A DNA stretch of 64,000 nt, from assembly GCA_037074705.1 (NCBI GenBank), contig CM073591.1:33832587-33896586 (forward strand), read 5' to 3'. Each line of letters opens with the position of its first letter. Within the stretch, counting starts at the first letter, position 1. The position numbers were made by a program, and so were the translations under genes. Below, piece after piece: positions 34,041-44,117 of this stretch. The notes under the pieces were generated by a model. The model saw nothing but the letters and a program-made list of their open reading frames with translations. It was not told the origin of the DNA and ran no database searches. The DNA comes from Zhengitettix transpicula. Lineage: Eukaryota > Arthropoda > Insecta > Orthoptera > Tetrigidae.

Positions 34041-34740
34041 AAGCCGGCCAAAATAATACTTTTATTTTGGTGTACTATTGGTGGGAACAGAAATGCCTAC
34101 ATTGTGTATGGTTTGAAACAAAATGTTTTAAATCCAAAGGAAATGTAGATACAATTTTGCTTGTGACTTCTTTAAATAAAAGTGATTAAATGTCTAGATT
34201 GTGTCTACAATTTACGTATATAGAGATAGTTGGTTCAGTAGTAAGTTTTCTATGCACTTCTGTAAATAATTCAAAGTAATAATGTGATTGTTGAAAGTGA
34301 CAAATATACTTCTGGTGGTAGCCAGATTAAACATTCAGATAAGCTGTATATTTCCTGTCCCAACCAATAATTTGGTTACTATCCCATTTTCATCTTCTAA
34401 TAAATACAATTAGATGTTCGACATACACAATTGCATAGAACAATTTCAACCAAATTTGGTAAACAAATTCCTTACCTTGTAAGAATGAACTCTGTGGGAC
34501 ATAGACACCCGTTAAAGTTACGGGGTGGTATTAATTTAGAAATGAAGCAAAAGGCTCTTTGAATAAATAGTTTCTAGGAACAAGTCAAGAGATTGTCAAA
34601 TTAATTTGGTGTAATATAGAATTGTGTTAAACACATACATAGGTAACAATGAACATTAACAATCTGTGAATTGTTTCATTTTAGAATTTTTTTAAGGGTT
34701 TGTGATTTTCATTATTATTATTAGTGAATTTAGTTACGGA
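34041..34740. other. unrelated spacer interrupting the fourth Merlin-unit remnant
   Basis: Unit homology stops at 34040 in the middle of the ttattagcaaat string and resumes at about 34745. The 700 bp between begin aagccggccaaaataatact and match nothing else here. They could be an insertion or the original flank, and no terminal repeats are visible. Confidence 0.5.
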
Positions 34741-34940
34741 AAGCACAAAACTACAAAAGCGTACGAAAACTAGATCTGGAAAATGAAAACCAACATCATT
34801 TATTGGAAAAATTTAACGCACGAACGAGTCTAAATGGAAAGTGAATTTAGTTACGGAAAGCACAAAACTACAAAAGCGTACGAAAACTAGATCTAGAAAA
34901 TAAAAACAGCTATGGAAAGCTTGAAATACTTACATTTGAT
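34741..34940 (-). repeat. remnants of Merlin-unit 5' end, duplicated
   Basis: The string cacaaaactacaaaagcgta followed by cgaaaactagatct occurs at about 34745 and again at 34860, about 115 bp apart. It matches the promoter-proximal ends of units 1 and 2 at 30045 and 32098. The second remnant is followed by acttacatttgattcc, a splice donor of the same type on the minus strand. Confidence 0.7.
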
Positions 34941-35166
34941 TCCACCAATAAGGAGATTATAAAATGACCGAGTGGAGGAAAGTGGACGCATTTAAATAGC
35001 TGCCTCACCCCCTCCATAGTGTTTGTCTCGTCGTTAGTGGGGAGGGGGGGGGGGTTGGAGGGTGGAACTACTTGGATGTTTCAAAAGCTCCTGCCCCTAC
35101 AAAGGATTTCTCAAACAATTTAGATTTTCAATCTTACAATTAATGTCTTCATTAATTGGCATTACA
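34941..35166 (-). repeat. LTR 5' end fragment with G-run, next to Merlin remnant
   Basis: The end at 35100-35166 (tctcaaacaatttagatttt ... aattggcattaca) matches the 5' terminal part of the LTRs at 36.8 and 50.8 kb in minus orientation. A run of about 12 G at 35045-35056 and a tatttaaat TATA-like string lie between it and the Merlin donor. An LTR promoter driving the array is conceivable but unproven. Confidence 0.5.
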
Positions 35167-35850
35167 TTGTGCCCCCGATTTAGTTTGAGAAAGGAATGTC
35201 TAGACTTTTCTCGTCGAAAATCTAAATTTCTTACAAGTTTTGCCGTAGGTTGTCAGATTTCGCTCAGAAACTTAACTCTAACTACCGTTAATTAAAAGAT
35301 TTACAAATTTTCCGTTAAATTTTGGTGCAATGTATTATTTATTTTATATCCAAACTGTCTAGATTCTAAAATTTCTTACGGTTTAATTAATTGTGCATTT
35401 CTTATAGCTTAAAACTACTAATATAATCAAGAAAATAAAAAAGAAATAAAAAAAAATAAAAATGTTAATTAACTTAATTTAATTTAATTTATAATCAAAA
35501 TTTATTTTAAAACTTAAGATCTATCCCGTGTCTTTAACCTCAAGTAAGCATTGACCTACTTTCTCCCAAACATTACCAGCTGTTGTTTGTTTACATCTGG
35601 TCATGTGTTCTTTGTTTACATTCCTCCATTAATGTTAGTCTCATGTGACAGCTGCAATGTGCCACGCCCCCTCCTCAACAACTCTTACTCAAATCATCAC
35701 AACTTGTGCCACAACACAAAATTAAATTCACTTATGTGACAGCTTGAACATGCCACGCCCCCTTTCTACACAATAACTTTTATTCAATCATTTAATTTAC
35801 ATTTTCTTATTCTATTTTATCTTATTTCAAAACATTCTCTTCTATTTACA
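35167..35850. other. stretch without recognised gene
   Basis: It is AT-rich and poly-A-like at 35430-35490. The short direct repeat tgccacgcccc occurs at 35661 and 35751, each preceded by a catgtgacagct-type string about 90 bp apart. Confidence 0.45.
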
Positions 35851-35851
35851 T

Positions 35852-36826
35852 TGTAATATACAAAAAGAATGGCTTTTTAAATGAATGAAAGATTATAAAC
35901 TTTAACAAACAATATATTTATTTTTAATACTTTAAAACAATTACACAATTTAAAAATATATCTCAGGGTCTCTACTGGGTTTGATAATGGCGAATCATTT
36001 TATATCTCAACTTAAACACAAATTCCAATTCAAAAGGGAAAAGATTTAGTCGCCAATTAACTATGACGAAATTTACTTGTCAACAAAATTAAACTAAAAA
36101 GATGGATTCTAATTTACAAATTTTAATCAAAAGAAGAGAACGAAATCTGATGTCGATCTTTTAATCAGGTTTACATAATTATTTGTTTTATATTGTTACT
36201 CACGGCAGCATTCCAGGATACCTTGTAATTGACGAAATACTACGGCGGGTTTTTGCACAGCTTCTAAAAACTCGCAGATTCTAAAATTAATATTTTTAGA
36301 TCAAAAATCAGAAACCAGGATAATCTTCCTTTCGTCTCTCCCTCGATTGACTTCTGCTCGGCTATGTGCACCAAAAACTGTTTGTGTTTAGCAGGTTTCG
36401 TAGTTCTGCTCAAGTGAATATTTCGTCTTGAGCAAAATGTTCGTGGACCAATCAAAGCTGTTGATTGGTAATTCTCGATGTTTCTCTGCAGATTTCCTTT
36501 GAATATTTGAAATTGTCTTGTCAATTTCAACTAGACTAATTTCTGTTGTGTCCGACTGCTCACTGCTTCTACTTAATTTTACTTTTTAAAAGAATATCTC
36601 GGCTATTTTAATACGACCTGTACTTTACCAAACCTTCCTGCTAATGCGACCTGAACTCTACCATATCATAATGTGAACTCCACTCTCTCGTAATTTTTAG
36701 CGCGCATTGCTTCTTCCGACAAAGGAAACAATACTTGGCTACATTGTTGATGTGTTCTTTACCGCCGTCAAGAATAGATTTCTCAAACAATTTATTTTTT
36801 TAATTTCTCAATTAATTGGCATTACA
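35852..36826 (-). mobile_element. solo LTR, gypsy-like family, 975 bp, TSD ACAT
   Basis: Read on + it begins TGTAATATAC and ends GGCATTACA, so both ends carry the inverted TGTAAT. It is flanked on each side by ACAT (35848-35851 and 36827-36830), a 4-bp target duplication. Internal landmarks are tctcagggtctctactgggt and tttgataatggcgaatcatt. There is no coding region between, so this is a recombined solo LTR. Confidence 0.85.
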
Positions 36827-37700
36827 ACATATTAAACACCTCAAGGTCTCTCTCTCAAATCATTCAAATGTGAGTGAGCAATCATCAATAAAGTTGAAAT
36901 CAGCATTTGTGGCTTTCCTGCCGTTGTTATACTTGCCTGCCGAACTTAATACAAAGAATTATGTCCATTACTTTTCCGCTAACGCCTAGTAACGTATCTC
37001 CTGTTACATGATAGATATGTACTTATATTAACCATATTTTCCACTGATGCACAATTGATTTAGTTTTGCTCATAAAACAAAACTCATTTCAATTTTAAGC
37101 AATCGCAAACTGCCCGAACATCCTTTCCATAATATTGCATAGTTTGGATATCAATCTTAATTTTCTTCTGTACAGTTTATCATTCACGACTTGTAGTCTT
37201 AACGACTTCCCCAAACCTTCCTGCAGACGTGAGGTCAAGGCACGAAGATGGCGATCTAACTCTTCACGGACCGGCTGCAGCACAACCAATTTGCACAACC
37301 TAGGTCACGGTTTTCGCACAATTTCCATTGCAAATACTAAAGTGCGTTGGCCTTCCCGGCTCTCGTTAAAAAATCAGCCTTTTCGTTAAAAAAATCATAC
37401 ACATATTATCGAAAATTCCGGACACCAACATAAATTTGTATAATGAAAAAGCAAATTTCATCTTAAAAAAAGAACAACCGATTTGCTTTAAGTTTTTTTT
37501 TAGTTTACCAGTCATATGTAGGAAAACTACCGTAATAATTTTTTGTAGAACACAGAAAGGTGTTATTAAGTCGACAATCATCAAACGATTTTTTCATTAA
37601 AAAAACGAGACTGTTTTTCATAGTTTTTAATATTTATGGTAACAAGTACAAACAGAGATAACTTTTCATTACATGCATTGAAATCGTTATTATATACAGA
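36827..37700. other. region with a possible minus-strand coding fragment
   Basis: A minus-strand frame at 37095-37298 encodes a basic, leucine-rich helical segment (ELDRHLRALTSRLQEGLGKS). Its DNA is richer in G and C than the flanks, and an acceptor-like ctag precedes it on the minus strand. It could be a gag-like coiled-coil fragment or a host exon. No domain is recognised. Confidence 0.3.
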
Positions 37701-37734
37701 ATTTGAGTCAATGTTCTAGCGTAAATAATTTAAA

Positions 37735-37784
37735 TGTGGAATGAAATTTTATTAAAACCAATTAATGGCTAATTAATTGGCATT

Positions 37785-37787
<3 letters not shown>
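37735..37787 (-). repeat. LTR 5' end fragment ending at a (TA)n array
   Basis: The terminus taattaattggcattaca is identical to the LTR ends at 36826 and 50831. It is followed directly by ATAT and a long (TA)n run. The rest of the LTR is not recognisable upstream. Confidence 0.6.

Positions 37788-37830
<43 letters not shown>
37788..37830. repeat. (TA)n microsatellite
   Basis: About 21 TA units lie immediately downstream of the LTR end at 37787. Confidence 0.95.
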
Positions 37831-37833
<3 letters not shown>

Positions 37834-38336
37834 TTATACCTGGTTCCGGAACACTTTCACAACACTTTAAATTATGCAACAGGCCTTATTTTTCACATAA
37901 TCTAATTTGGCAAATTAGCTGCTCGAACGCTGCTCTGTTCCGCAACAAAGTCGTCAATGCGATCACGGTTACAACTCCTCCACGCTGATTTTGGTAAAGT
38001 TCAATCCGGACGAAAACGGCTATTGCTTTGCAATATTTACTCATGCAAAACTTTCATGAATATTTGACTTTACTGCTGTATATTCTCCAATACTTTTAAT
38101 AATGCATTAACAGAGTATAGTCTTTAACTTTTGTTCCGTCCTAGACTGAATTCCATCGCAAACTAACAACTTGTACATCTGTCTCAACGCGCCATGTCTA
38201 CAATACCTTAGGCCTCGATTTTTGGCCATTCTTGTGTTTAATCTGTGTGTTCGCCGATAACAATTCGAGTTCAACAGTTCTCTTAATTATTTATTATTAA
38301 TTGCCCTTTTAATTACCACAATATATATATATATTT

Positions 38337-39342
38337 TGTAATAATTATAAACTACTAATTACTAATGGCTGTGGCTAAATAAAAAGAACTATTATTAGAA
38401 AACAATCAAATTTATTAAGGTTTAGAATTACAAAAATATTTGCGATATCAGGGTCTTTATCTGGGTTTGATAAATGGGTGAATTTTATACAATCAATTAC
38501 ATTTAGCTTTTTAGGTAAATTAATTCGTCTGAACCTCGACGAATTTTGTTGCGGACGAAAATAAGACTAATGATTGAATTTAAATTAAAGAACTAAACAA
38601 TTAAAGAAGTGAATAATTAATGAACGATCTGACATATCTTTTAAAAGAGGTTTACAATCAATTTTAAAGTTTTCTACTTACAGCCGCCCAGGTCTCATTA
38701 TTGGTTTTTCTGTGCACACGATTTGGGGATATCACTGATTCTACTCATTAGAATTTGAACACACGGTAGTTGCTCTGGATCTCTGCTATTCTGGAACCTC
38801 GATCATCTCACCCTCAGCCAGTTTCCGGACGTAGGTCTCCTCAAAGTCTCTCTATGCGAAAATTTGTTTAGTTTGTGAAGCAAAACTTCTGCTTCCAAAC
38901 TGCGATTTTATAAGTCTCTCCGTCAAAACTGGTTACTTGCGCTTTATGTAAACTATTAGCTCGCCGTTGGACTTCCTAGATAGCCCTATTCATAATTCTG
39001 GATCCGCAAACTTTTACTGTTTCTATTTCTCTATGTGGACCGAACTGCTATGTCCCAGTTCTCGACGTAGACTTTTTCCTTTCGCGTCTTGCCGCTGACT
39101 GAAGATTGCTTTCGAACTGCCCTATGTCCGCTGACCAACTTTTTATAATATGAATTTGCTGAATTGATGTCTGCCTGCAACTGTGTCCGCCGTCGTAGAT
39201 TTTGAGCGCGTACACTCTCTTAACTCCAACAATACATTCTTTTTCTCGCCGCCTTGTTGCGGTGTCCGCTTTATATCCAATAATAAGTCCTCTACAATCC
39301 AACTTTATAATTATAATAATGAATTAATTACGAATTACTACA
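38337..39342 (-). mobile_element. solo LTR, gypsy-like family, about 1,006 bp, inside (TA)n
   Basis: It begins TGTAATAATT and ends ATTACTACA. On the left it is flanked by a TA array running into attt, and on the right by ATAT and a longer TA array, consistent with insertion into (TA)n and an ATAT target. It shares the gatatcagggtctttatctg, ttgttgcgga and gcccaggtctcatta blocks with the LTR of the gag element at 13.4 kb. No internal coding region is present. Confidence 0.85.
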
Positions 39343-39385
<43 letters not shown>

Positions 39386-39391
39386 TATATG
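39343..39391. repeat. (TA)n microsatellite flanking the solo LTR
   Basis: About 24 AT/TA units interrupted by one gt. It forms the right half of the array split by the LTR. Confidence 0.95.
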
Positions 39392-39394
39392 GCG

Positions 39395-40240
39395 GATTTT
39401 AAACTTGCTTTACTTCGTGTGTCGGGACACCACACGGGAAGAAAATTAAATATGCGTATAGTACTGGTTACGATTAATGACGAGACTGTTTTTAATAACA
39501 ATTTATTATCTTTTCAAAATATGATGTGCTCTGGTCGAATGCTCGGAACGAACTGTACTATATTGCTTATCTCGTACAACAATGGAAGTTCATAACGATT
39601 CTGAGTATAACGCAGTGTTTTATCCTTTGGCTTCCGCGGCGACGAGTTGCTGTCTGCAACCCAATCTCTTCTTCTCTGCAACCCAATGTCTTCTTTTCCC
39701 TTTCCGCTACAGCTGGCGGATGAGGCGTCAGCGATTGCTAGTAGGTGGATCCCCGATGCTTGCAGAGAAGTACTGCGCATGCGTATTCCTCATTACAGAA
39801 CGCGATCCTGTGCTGTGGAAGGCTGAGAACAGGTAGCATTAGCAGGAGCGACTCACACGCAAGGAAGGCAGTTTAAAGTCATCAAAATCGATTTACAGTA
39901 TTACAGAGGTCCTTAACATTAAGAAAAACTAATTATTTCTAAATTTAATCACGCGTTCGAGCCGCCATTGTATTACACTCGTTTACACAGACATACATAG
40001 CAGGAAATATCAGTAGAAATTTAACTCAATAAAGTATTACGTGAAGTATTATTTGAAAAAGATAGAGAAAGTAGAGTTGGCTTTCCTGAAATTGATGTCT
40101 GGTGTCGCCGTCTTGCTTCAATCACGTGTCGTTGTAGCCTCCGTCCGTCTTAAATTTAATGTGAACTTCATCTTTGCTCCTCGTATCGTGACAATTTCGC
40201 TTATTACTATTTTTACCCCCTGCCCCACTCCATTTTAGCG
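39395..40240. other. GC-richer unassigned block
   Basis: Overlapping short frames on both strands at 39514-39840 show no motif. The start (gtgtcgggacaccac) and the GC-rich later part recall an LTR of another family, but no second copy exists here to test it. Confidence 0.3.
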
Positions 40241-41215
40241 GTATGGTTATCTGGCAGTAGATGCTGCTGAATTATATAATTGAGTCCCCAAATACTTTCA
40301 TTTTTGTTACTGCACTCGTCGAAGCTTAGATTTTAATTTAGTAGCTGCCTGAGAAGTTCTTTGGTCTCCAAACTTATTTAGTTTCTATTGTGTTGATTAA
40401 TTGGGAATAAAGATATATTGGTTTCGATCTGTTTTATGAGATAGGTCGATTGAGAGTTTTCAATGGATGTTGTAAGTAAACTTAATTTGTTTACAATAGT
40501 TTGCAACAATAATTTAATATACGTATAAAAATACACAGCATTAATTTACAAACACAAAACAAATATCCCGTTCTCAGACGGATCCACCGAACATTTTGTT
40601 TCGAAAAACACTTTACGATTATTTCACACAAGTCTTATCTGAGGGTCCCGTGGTGTAATGTTTTTCTTATAAAAATCGTCGAGCCACTCGGACCAATAGA
40701 AAGTCACAATACCGTTTCTGAGGGCTTGGTGACTGCGGCAGATTCAGCGGGAACCAAATGTGGGTTTGAATTTGGCTTCTGACGTCACGTATGACGCCCG
40801 GGTTTGTCACACAACCAGATATTTTCTCAGTTACATGTAAAAGTATGAATTGACAAGAAGAGTCGTTTAAAATAATGGGAACATTGCACAAATACGCCTT
40901 TCATTACATTAAAAAAATTTGTATTGCAATATTGTTGCATTCTTTGAAGAAAAATACAAGGGCAATGTACTCAAAAGTATATCAATGTATTAGATTTGAT
41001 TAATTTAGACGGATCACAAGTATAAGGAAACAGACTTTATTTGAATTACATGCAAATACGAGTATTCTTATTACTAACTACTAGAAGCAATGCAACGTAA
41101 TATAGATATATTCCTCTCCTCCCGTAGCCGCAGCCCAGTTTTATCTCTCCGATAAAAAAGACATATCTTCCTGGCCAACGGGCAACAATGTCTAGCCCCT
41201 ATGTTTATGACATAG
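40241..41215. other. AT-rich stretch with one TGACGTCA palindrome
   Basis: The palindrome lies at 40780-40787. No gene or repeat is supported. Confidence 0.4.
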
Positions 41216-41239
41216 CCAATTCATACACAAAAGGTAATA

Positions 41240-41284
41240 TAAATACCACACAACGTTTCTGGGATTCTTGTCCTTTCTTCAGGT
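41240..41284 (-). ncRNA. hammerhead-ribozyme-like motif at the PLE tail
   Basis: On the minus strand the order is CAC, CTGAAGA, a short imperfect stem around AAGGACAAGAATCCC, then A, GAAAC, GTT and GTGTGG. CTGANGA and GAAA are the two conserved hammerhead core boxes. ACGT would form the very short helix III seen in dimeric hammerheads, GTT would be the cleavage triplet, and CAC can pair with the GTG after it to start helix I. The base pair closing helix II looks mismatched (A opposite A), so activity is uncertain. Confidence 0.55.
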
Positions 41285-41950
41285 GCTAAGAAAAGCCTAG
41301 AGAAACACAACTGGACTGCTCAGTTGACAACACTCAAAAGCGACAAAAACGCAACGACAATGGGAGAGCCGAAGGGTTGGCGTAACAATAAGGGAACAAC
41401 GGCAATGGGAAAACAGAAGGTTTAGCCTAATAATAAGGGATCATAGCAATTATTGAGTTTCATAGTGTCTGTTTGTACATTAATAGCTGTGAAGTTTGAT
41501 TTAATGTGAAGCATCTCTGAAATGAATCTGGAATTGTATCTGGTGTCAACGTCTAAATTGTTAGCATTTTGCCAATCAACTGTATGTTTAGAAATGTGAT
41601 ATGTTTGGATACTACAGATTGTTTATCAATAGGAAGTTTGATATTAGATATATGTTCTTTGACACGTGTATTAAGGGAACGTTTTGTTTGTCCTATGTAG
41701 CAAGAGATTTTGTAAACAACACAATGTTTGATGTAGGTTACAAGCGGGTCCTTGTGGTTTTTATCAAGTATGAAAGTGGATGATGGATATTTGATATTCG
41801 TTGAAAATTTGACAAATTTGTGATGCAGAAATTTGTAATAAGGGAGCACGAGAAAAAATTTAGCTTTAGGTGTTTGGGGACGATTGACAGTAGGATGTTC
41901 AGTCTGCTGTTTATATGTTTAATAATAAAATTTAAAGGGTACTTTTTCAT
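41240..41950 (-). pseudogene. Penelope-like retroelement, GIY-YIG endonuclease end
   Basis: The minus-strand frame at 41553-41849 runs from IKYPSSTFILDKNHKDPLVT through VVYKIS, CYIGQTKRSLNTRVKEH and SNIKLPIDKQSVVSKHI. This is the GIY-YIG domain that ends Penelope-like element proteins, with the first motif changed to VVY and the YIG kept. After a frameshift near 41590 the protein continues with DTRYNSRFISEMLHIKSNF and TDTMKLNNCYDPLL to a stop near 41425. The reverse-transcriptase part is missing, although 41738-41950 holds the linker in another frame. The non-coding tail to 41240 contains the hammerhead-like motif. The endonuclease normally nicks target DNA during reverse transcription. This copy is 5'-truncated and broken. 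Confidence 0.8.
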
Positions 41951-42052
41951 TTTTATAATTTTGACCTGATTATTGTTAAAATAATTCAGCGTAAGTTAAA
42001 TCTTCATATATGCATATTTAAAAATGAAATAATTCAAATTTATTGACAAATT

Positions 42053-42885
42053 ATTCGCGTCGTCAAATTTAAAAGACAACCCCACCCCATCGCTGCAGGA
42101 GTCCCCCAAGGAAGCGTCATTGCCCCCTTCCTGTACAACATCTCCCACGATATTCCACAACATCCCGCCACAAGCACAATCTTTTTCGCAGACGACATTG
42201 CCATCTCCTACCAAACCTCCTCTCTCACCTCCAATATCCAACCTCTTCAGTCAGCGCTCAGCCACTTAGAAAACTGGTCCAAACAATGGCGAATCAGCAT
42301 AAATCCCACCAAATCAGAAACCGTCCCATTCACACTATCCAAAAATCCTCCTCCGCATATCCCCCTATATCTAAACGACGCCGAAATACCCACAAAAACA
42401 GAAACCACCTACCTAGGACTCCTCTTCGAAACCCCACATTAAACACCTCACTAAAATTAACCTTAAATTCAGAACTTTATATCCTCTCCTAAACAGAAAA
42501 TCCCCCACTCACACTCAGCACAAAACGCCTAGTATATCTCTCCATAATTCAACCTACCTGGTCCTACGCCTCATCCATATGGGGAGCAACAGCCAAAACC
42601 CATTCAGCCAAAATCCAAACCAAACAAAACATAACCCTTCGCACCATCACTAACTCTCCCTGGTACCTCAGAAATTCCATAATCCACCACAACATTAAAC
42701 TTCCCCAAGTCAACTCAATAATCACCAAATCCGTAACCTCATTAATCAAAAGCACCTTCAACCATCCTAACACCACGATCCAGCAATTCCATTGCAACCC
42801 TCCCCCACCACCACACGCACGTCGCCTCAAGAGAAAACGCCCTATCGACCTCATCCTTCCCCCAGAAAACTCGGGCACCTCCTAA
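42053..42885 (+). pseudogene. Jockey-like LINE (family 1) reverse transcriptase, 5'-truncated
   Basis: The frame from 42053 reads AAGVPQGSVIAPFLYNIS, then IFFADDIAISYQTS with the catalytic FADD box, ENWSKQWRISINPTKSE and TETTYLGLLF. This covers RT motifs 4 to 7 of a Jockey-like enzyme. A deletion after YLGLLF removes the DSKLSW-type segment and shifts the frame. The rest is readable in other frames as TKRLVYLSIIQPTWSYAS, WYLRNSIIHHNIKLP and a C-terminus ending LPPENSGTS. The minus-strand relative at 57.0-57.7 kb keeps the missing piece. The 5' end of the element is absent, as is common for LINE insertions. Confidence 0.85.
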
Positions 42886-43165
42886 CCCACCCCATCCTCA
42901 TACCCGCAGACCCCAACCACCCACTCCATCCATCCCATCAAATTCAACATCACCAGCGATCCCTCAGAACTCAACCATGTATGCCCCTCAGACACCCAAA
43001 TTAAAATACAAGAAAAAATTTGCAAAATTATGTTAATTGCTGGATTAACTTAAGTTCCATGTTCCCAGGTTAATTATGTACAGAATCTTAATTGTATATA
43101 GTGTAATACTTTATGTAACAACAAGTAATCTTAAGATAAAAATTTTGTCTAATAAAAAAAAGTCT
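42886..43165 (+). repeat. 3' UTR of LINE family 1, copy with A-rich end
   Basis: It starts after the GTS stop and includes tcaccagcgatccctcagaa, gctggattaacttaagttcc and aaaattttgtctaataaaaa. The same UTR occurs at 43575-43795 and, reversed, at 56770-57060. Confidence 0.8.
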
Positions 43166-43189
43166 GATATATGTAGGAAATGTTTTTTT

Positions 43190-43545
43190 TAGGGTAACAG
43201 GCTACATGAGGGTAATCCACATAGTGGCAACTCCCCTTTAATAGCATAGGAAGGGATTTGAAAGGGGGGTGCGGAAGGGTAGAGGAAGGTAGGCAAGGGT
43301 TAACTAGGGCTCCCGGGATATGGTTTAAGGATCCTACCCGGCAATTCGCCTTAAAGTAATGCAGGAAAAACCCAAGAAAAACCTGCATCAGGTAGGTCGG
43401 GCATTCAGCTTGTCCCACGCCTTCCGTTGGCGGGATAGGGTTTCGCTGTGGGGTCGCAGCTTTCCCCCTCGCCGTGCCTTGACCGGTTTAGGAGGCAGCT
43501 GACCGACTATTCCAATAGGAATACCGGACAACTGTGGGTTAAACA
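43190..43545 (+). repeat. interspersed repeat A, copy 2 (short form, LINE-attached)
   Basis: It begins ggctacatgagggtaatcca about 25 bp after the LINE A-rich end and stops after ggacaactgtgggttaaac. It contains the atgcagg/cctgcat hairpin and tattccaataggaata. The short-form breakpoint is the same as in the minus-strand copy at 56.4 kb. Confidence 0.8.
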
Positions 43546-43574
43546 TTTTAAGTAACAAGGAGTTATTATTGACA

Positions 43575-43795
43575 GTGATCTCATCACCAGCGATCCCTCA
43601 TAACTCAACAATGTATGCCCCTCAGACACGCAAATTAAAATACAAGGAAAAATTTGCAAAATTATGTTATTTGCTGGATTAACTTAAGTGCCAAGCTCCC
43701 AGGTTAATTATGTACAGAATTTTAATTGTATATACTCTAATACCTTATGTAACAACAAGTAATCTAATATAAAAATTTTGTCTAATAATAGAAAA
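43575..43795 (+). repeat. second LINE family 1 3' UTR copy
   Basis: It repeats 42950-43160 with about 95% identity (accagcgatccctcataact, gtatgcccctcagacacgca, gctggattaacttaagtgcc) and ends in an A-rich run. Repeat A copy 2 therefore lies between two LINE 3' ends. Confidence 0.8.
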
Positions 43796-44117
43796 AGGAG
43801 GTTAGTTTCACCGACATGTTTGTTTACCGCACGTAAGAAATAAACACGATAAAAAATTATTAAAAACACAAAGGAAAGTAAATTTGGAAGACGGTGACTG
43901 GCGTAAAATAATATGTCACAAGTTACATCAATAGCTTCCTTTACCAGGTTTCTAGTGATCAATTCACATAGTTAAATTACTCTCTCTTGGTTTTTGGGCA
44001 GCTATCCTGTTTGTCAGCTGTGCTGAATACCATTTATTTGATTATTCTTATATAACTCATACTGAATGTTGCATCCGGGACCAGGATTTAGTTCCACCAG
44101 TCATATTATGGGCAATA

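Noticed and set aside
37095..37298. Minus-strand frame as a definite host exon
   Set aside because: Only a short helical segment with a weak acceptor is visible and it sits between two LTR pieces, so it is kept as a low-confidence region and not called a gene.
43149..43418. 89-codon minus-strand frame in repeat A (and frames at 6942-7284 and 61861-62112)
   Set aside because: The frames of the four repeat A copies do not stay open at the same positions, so conserved coding is not supported.
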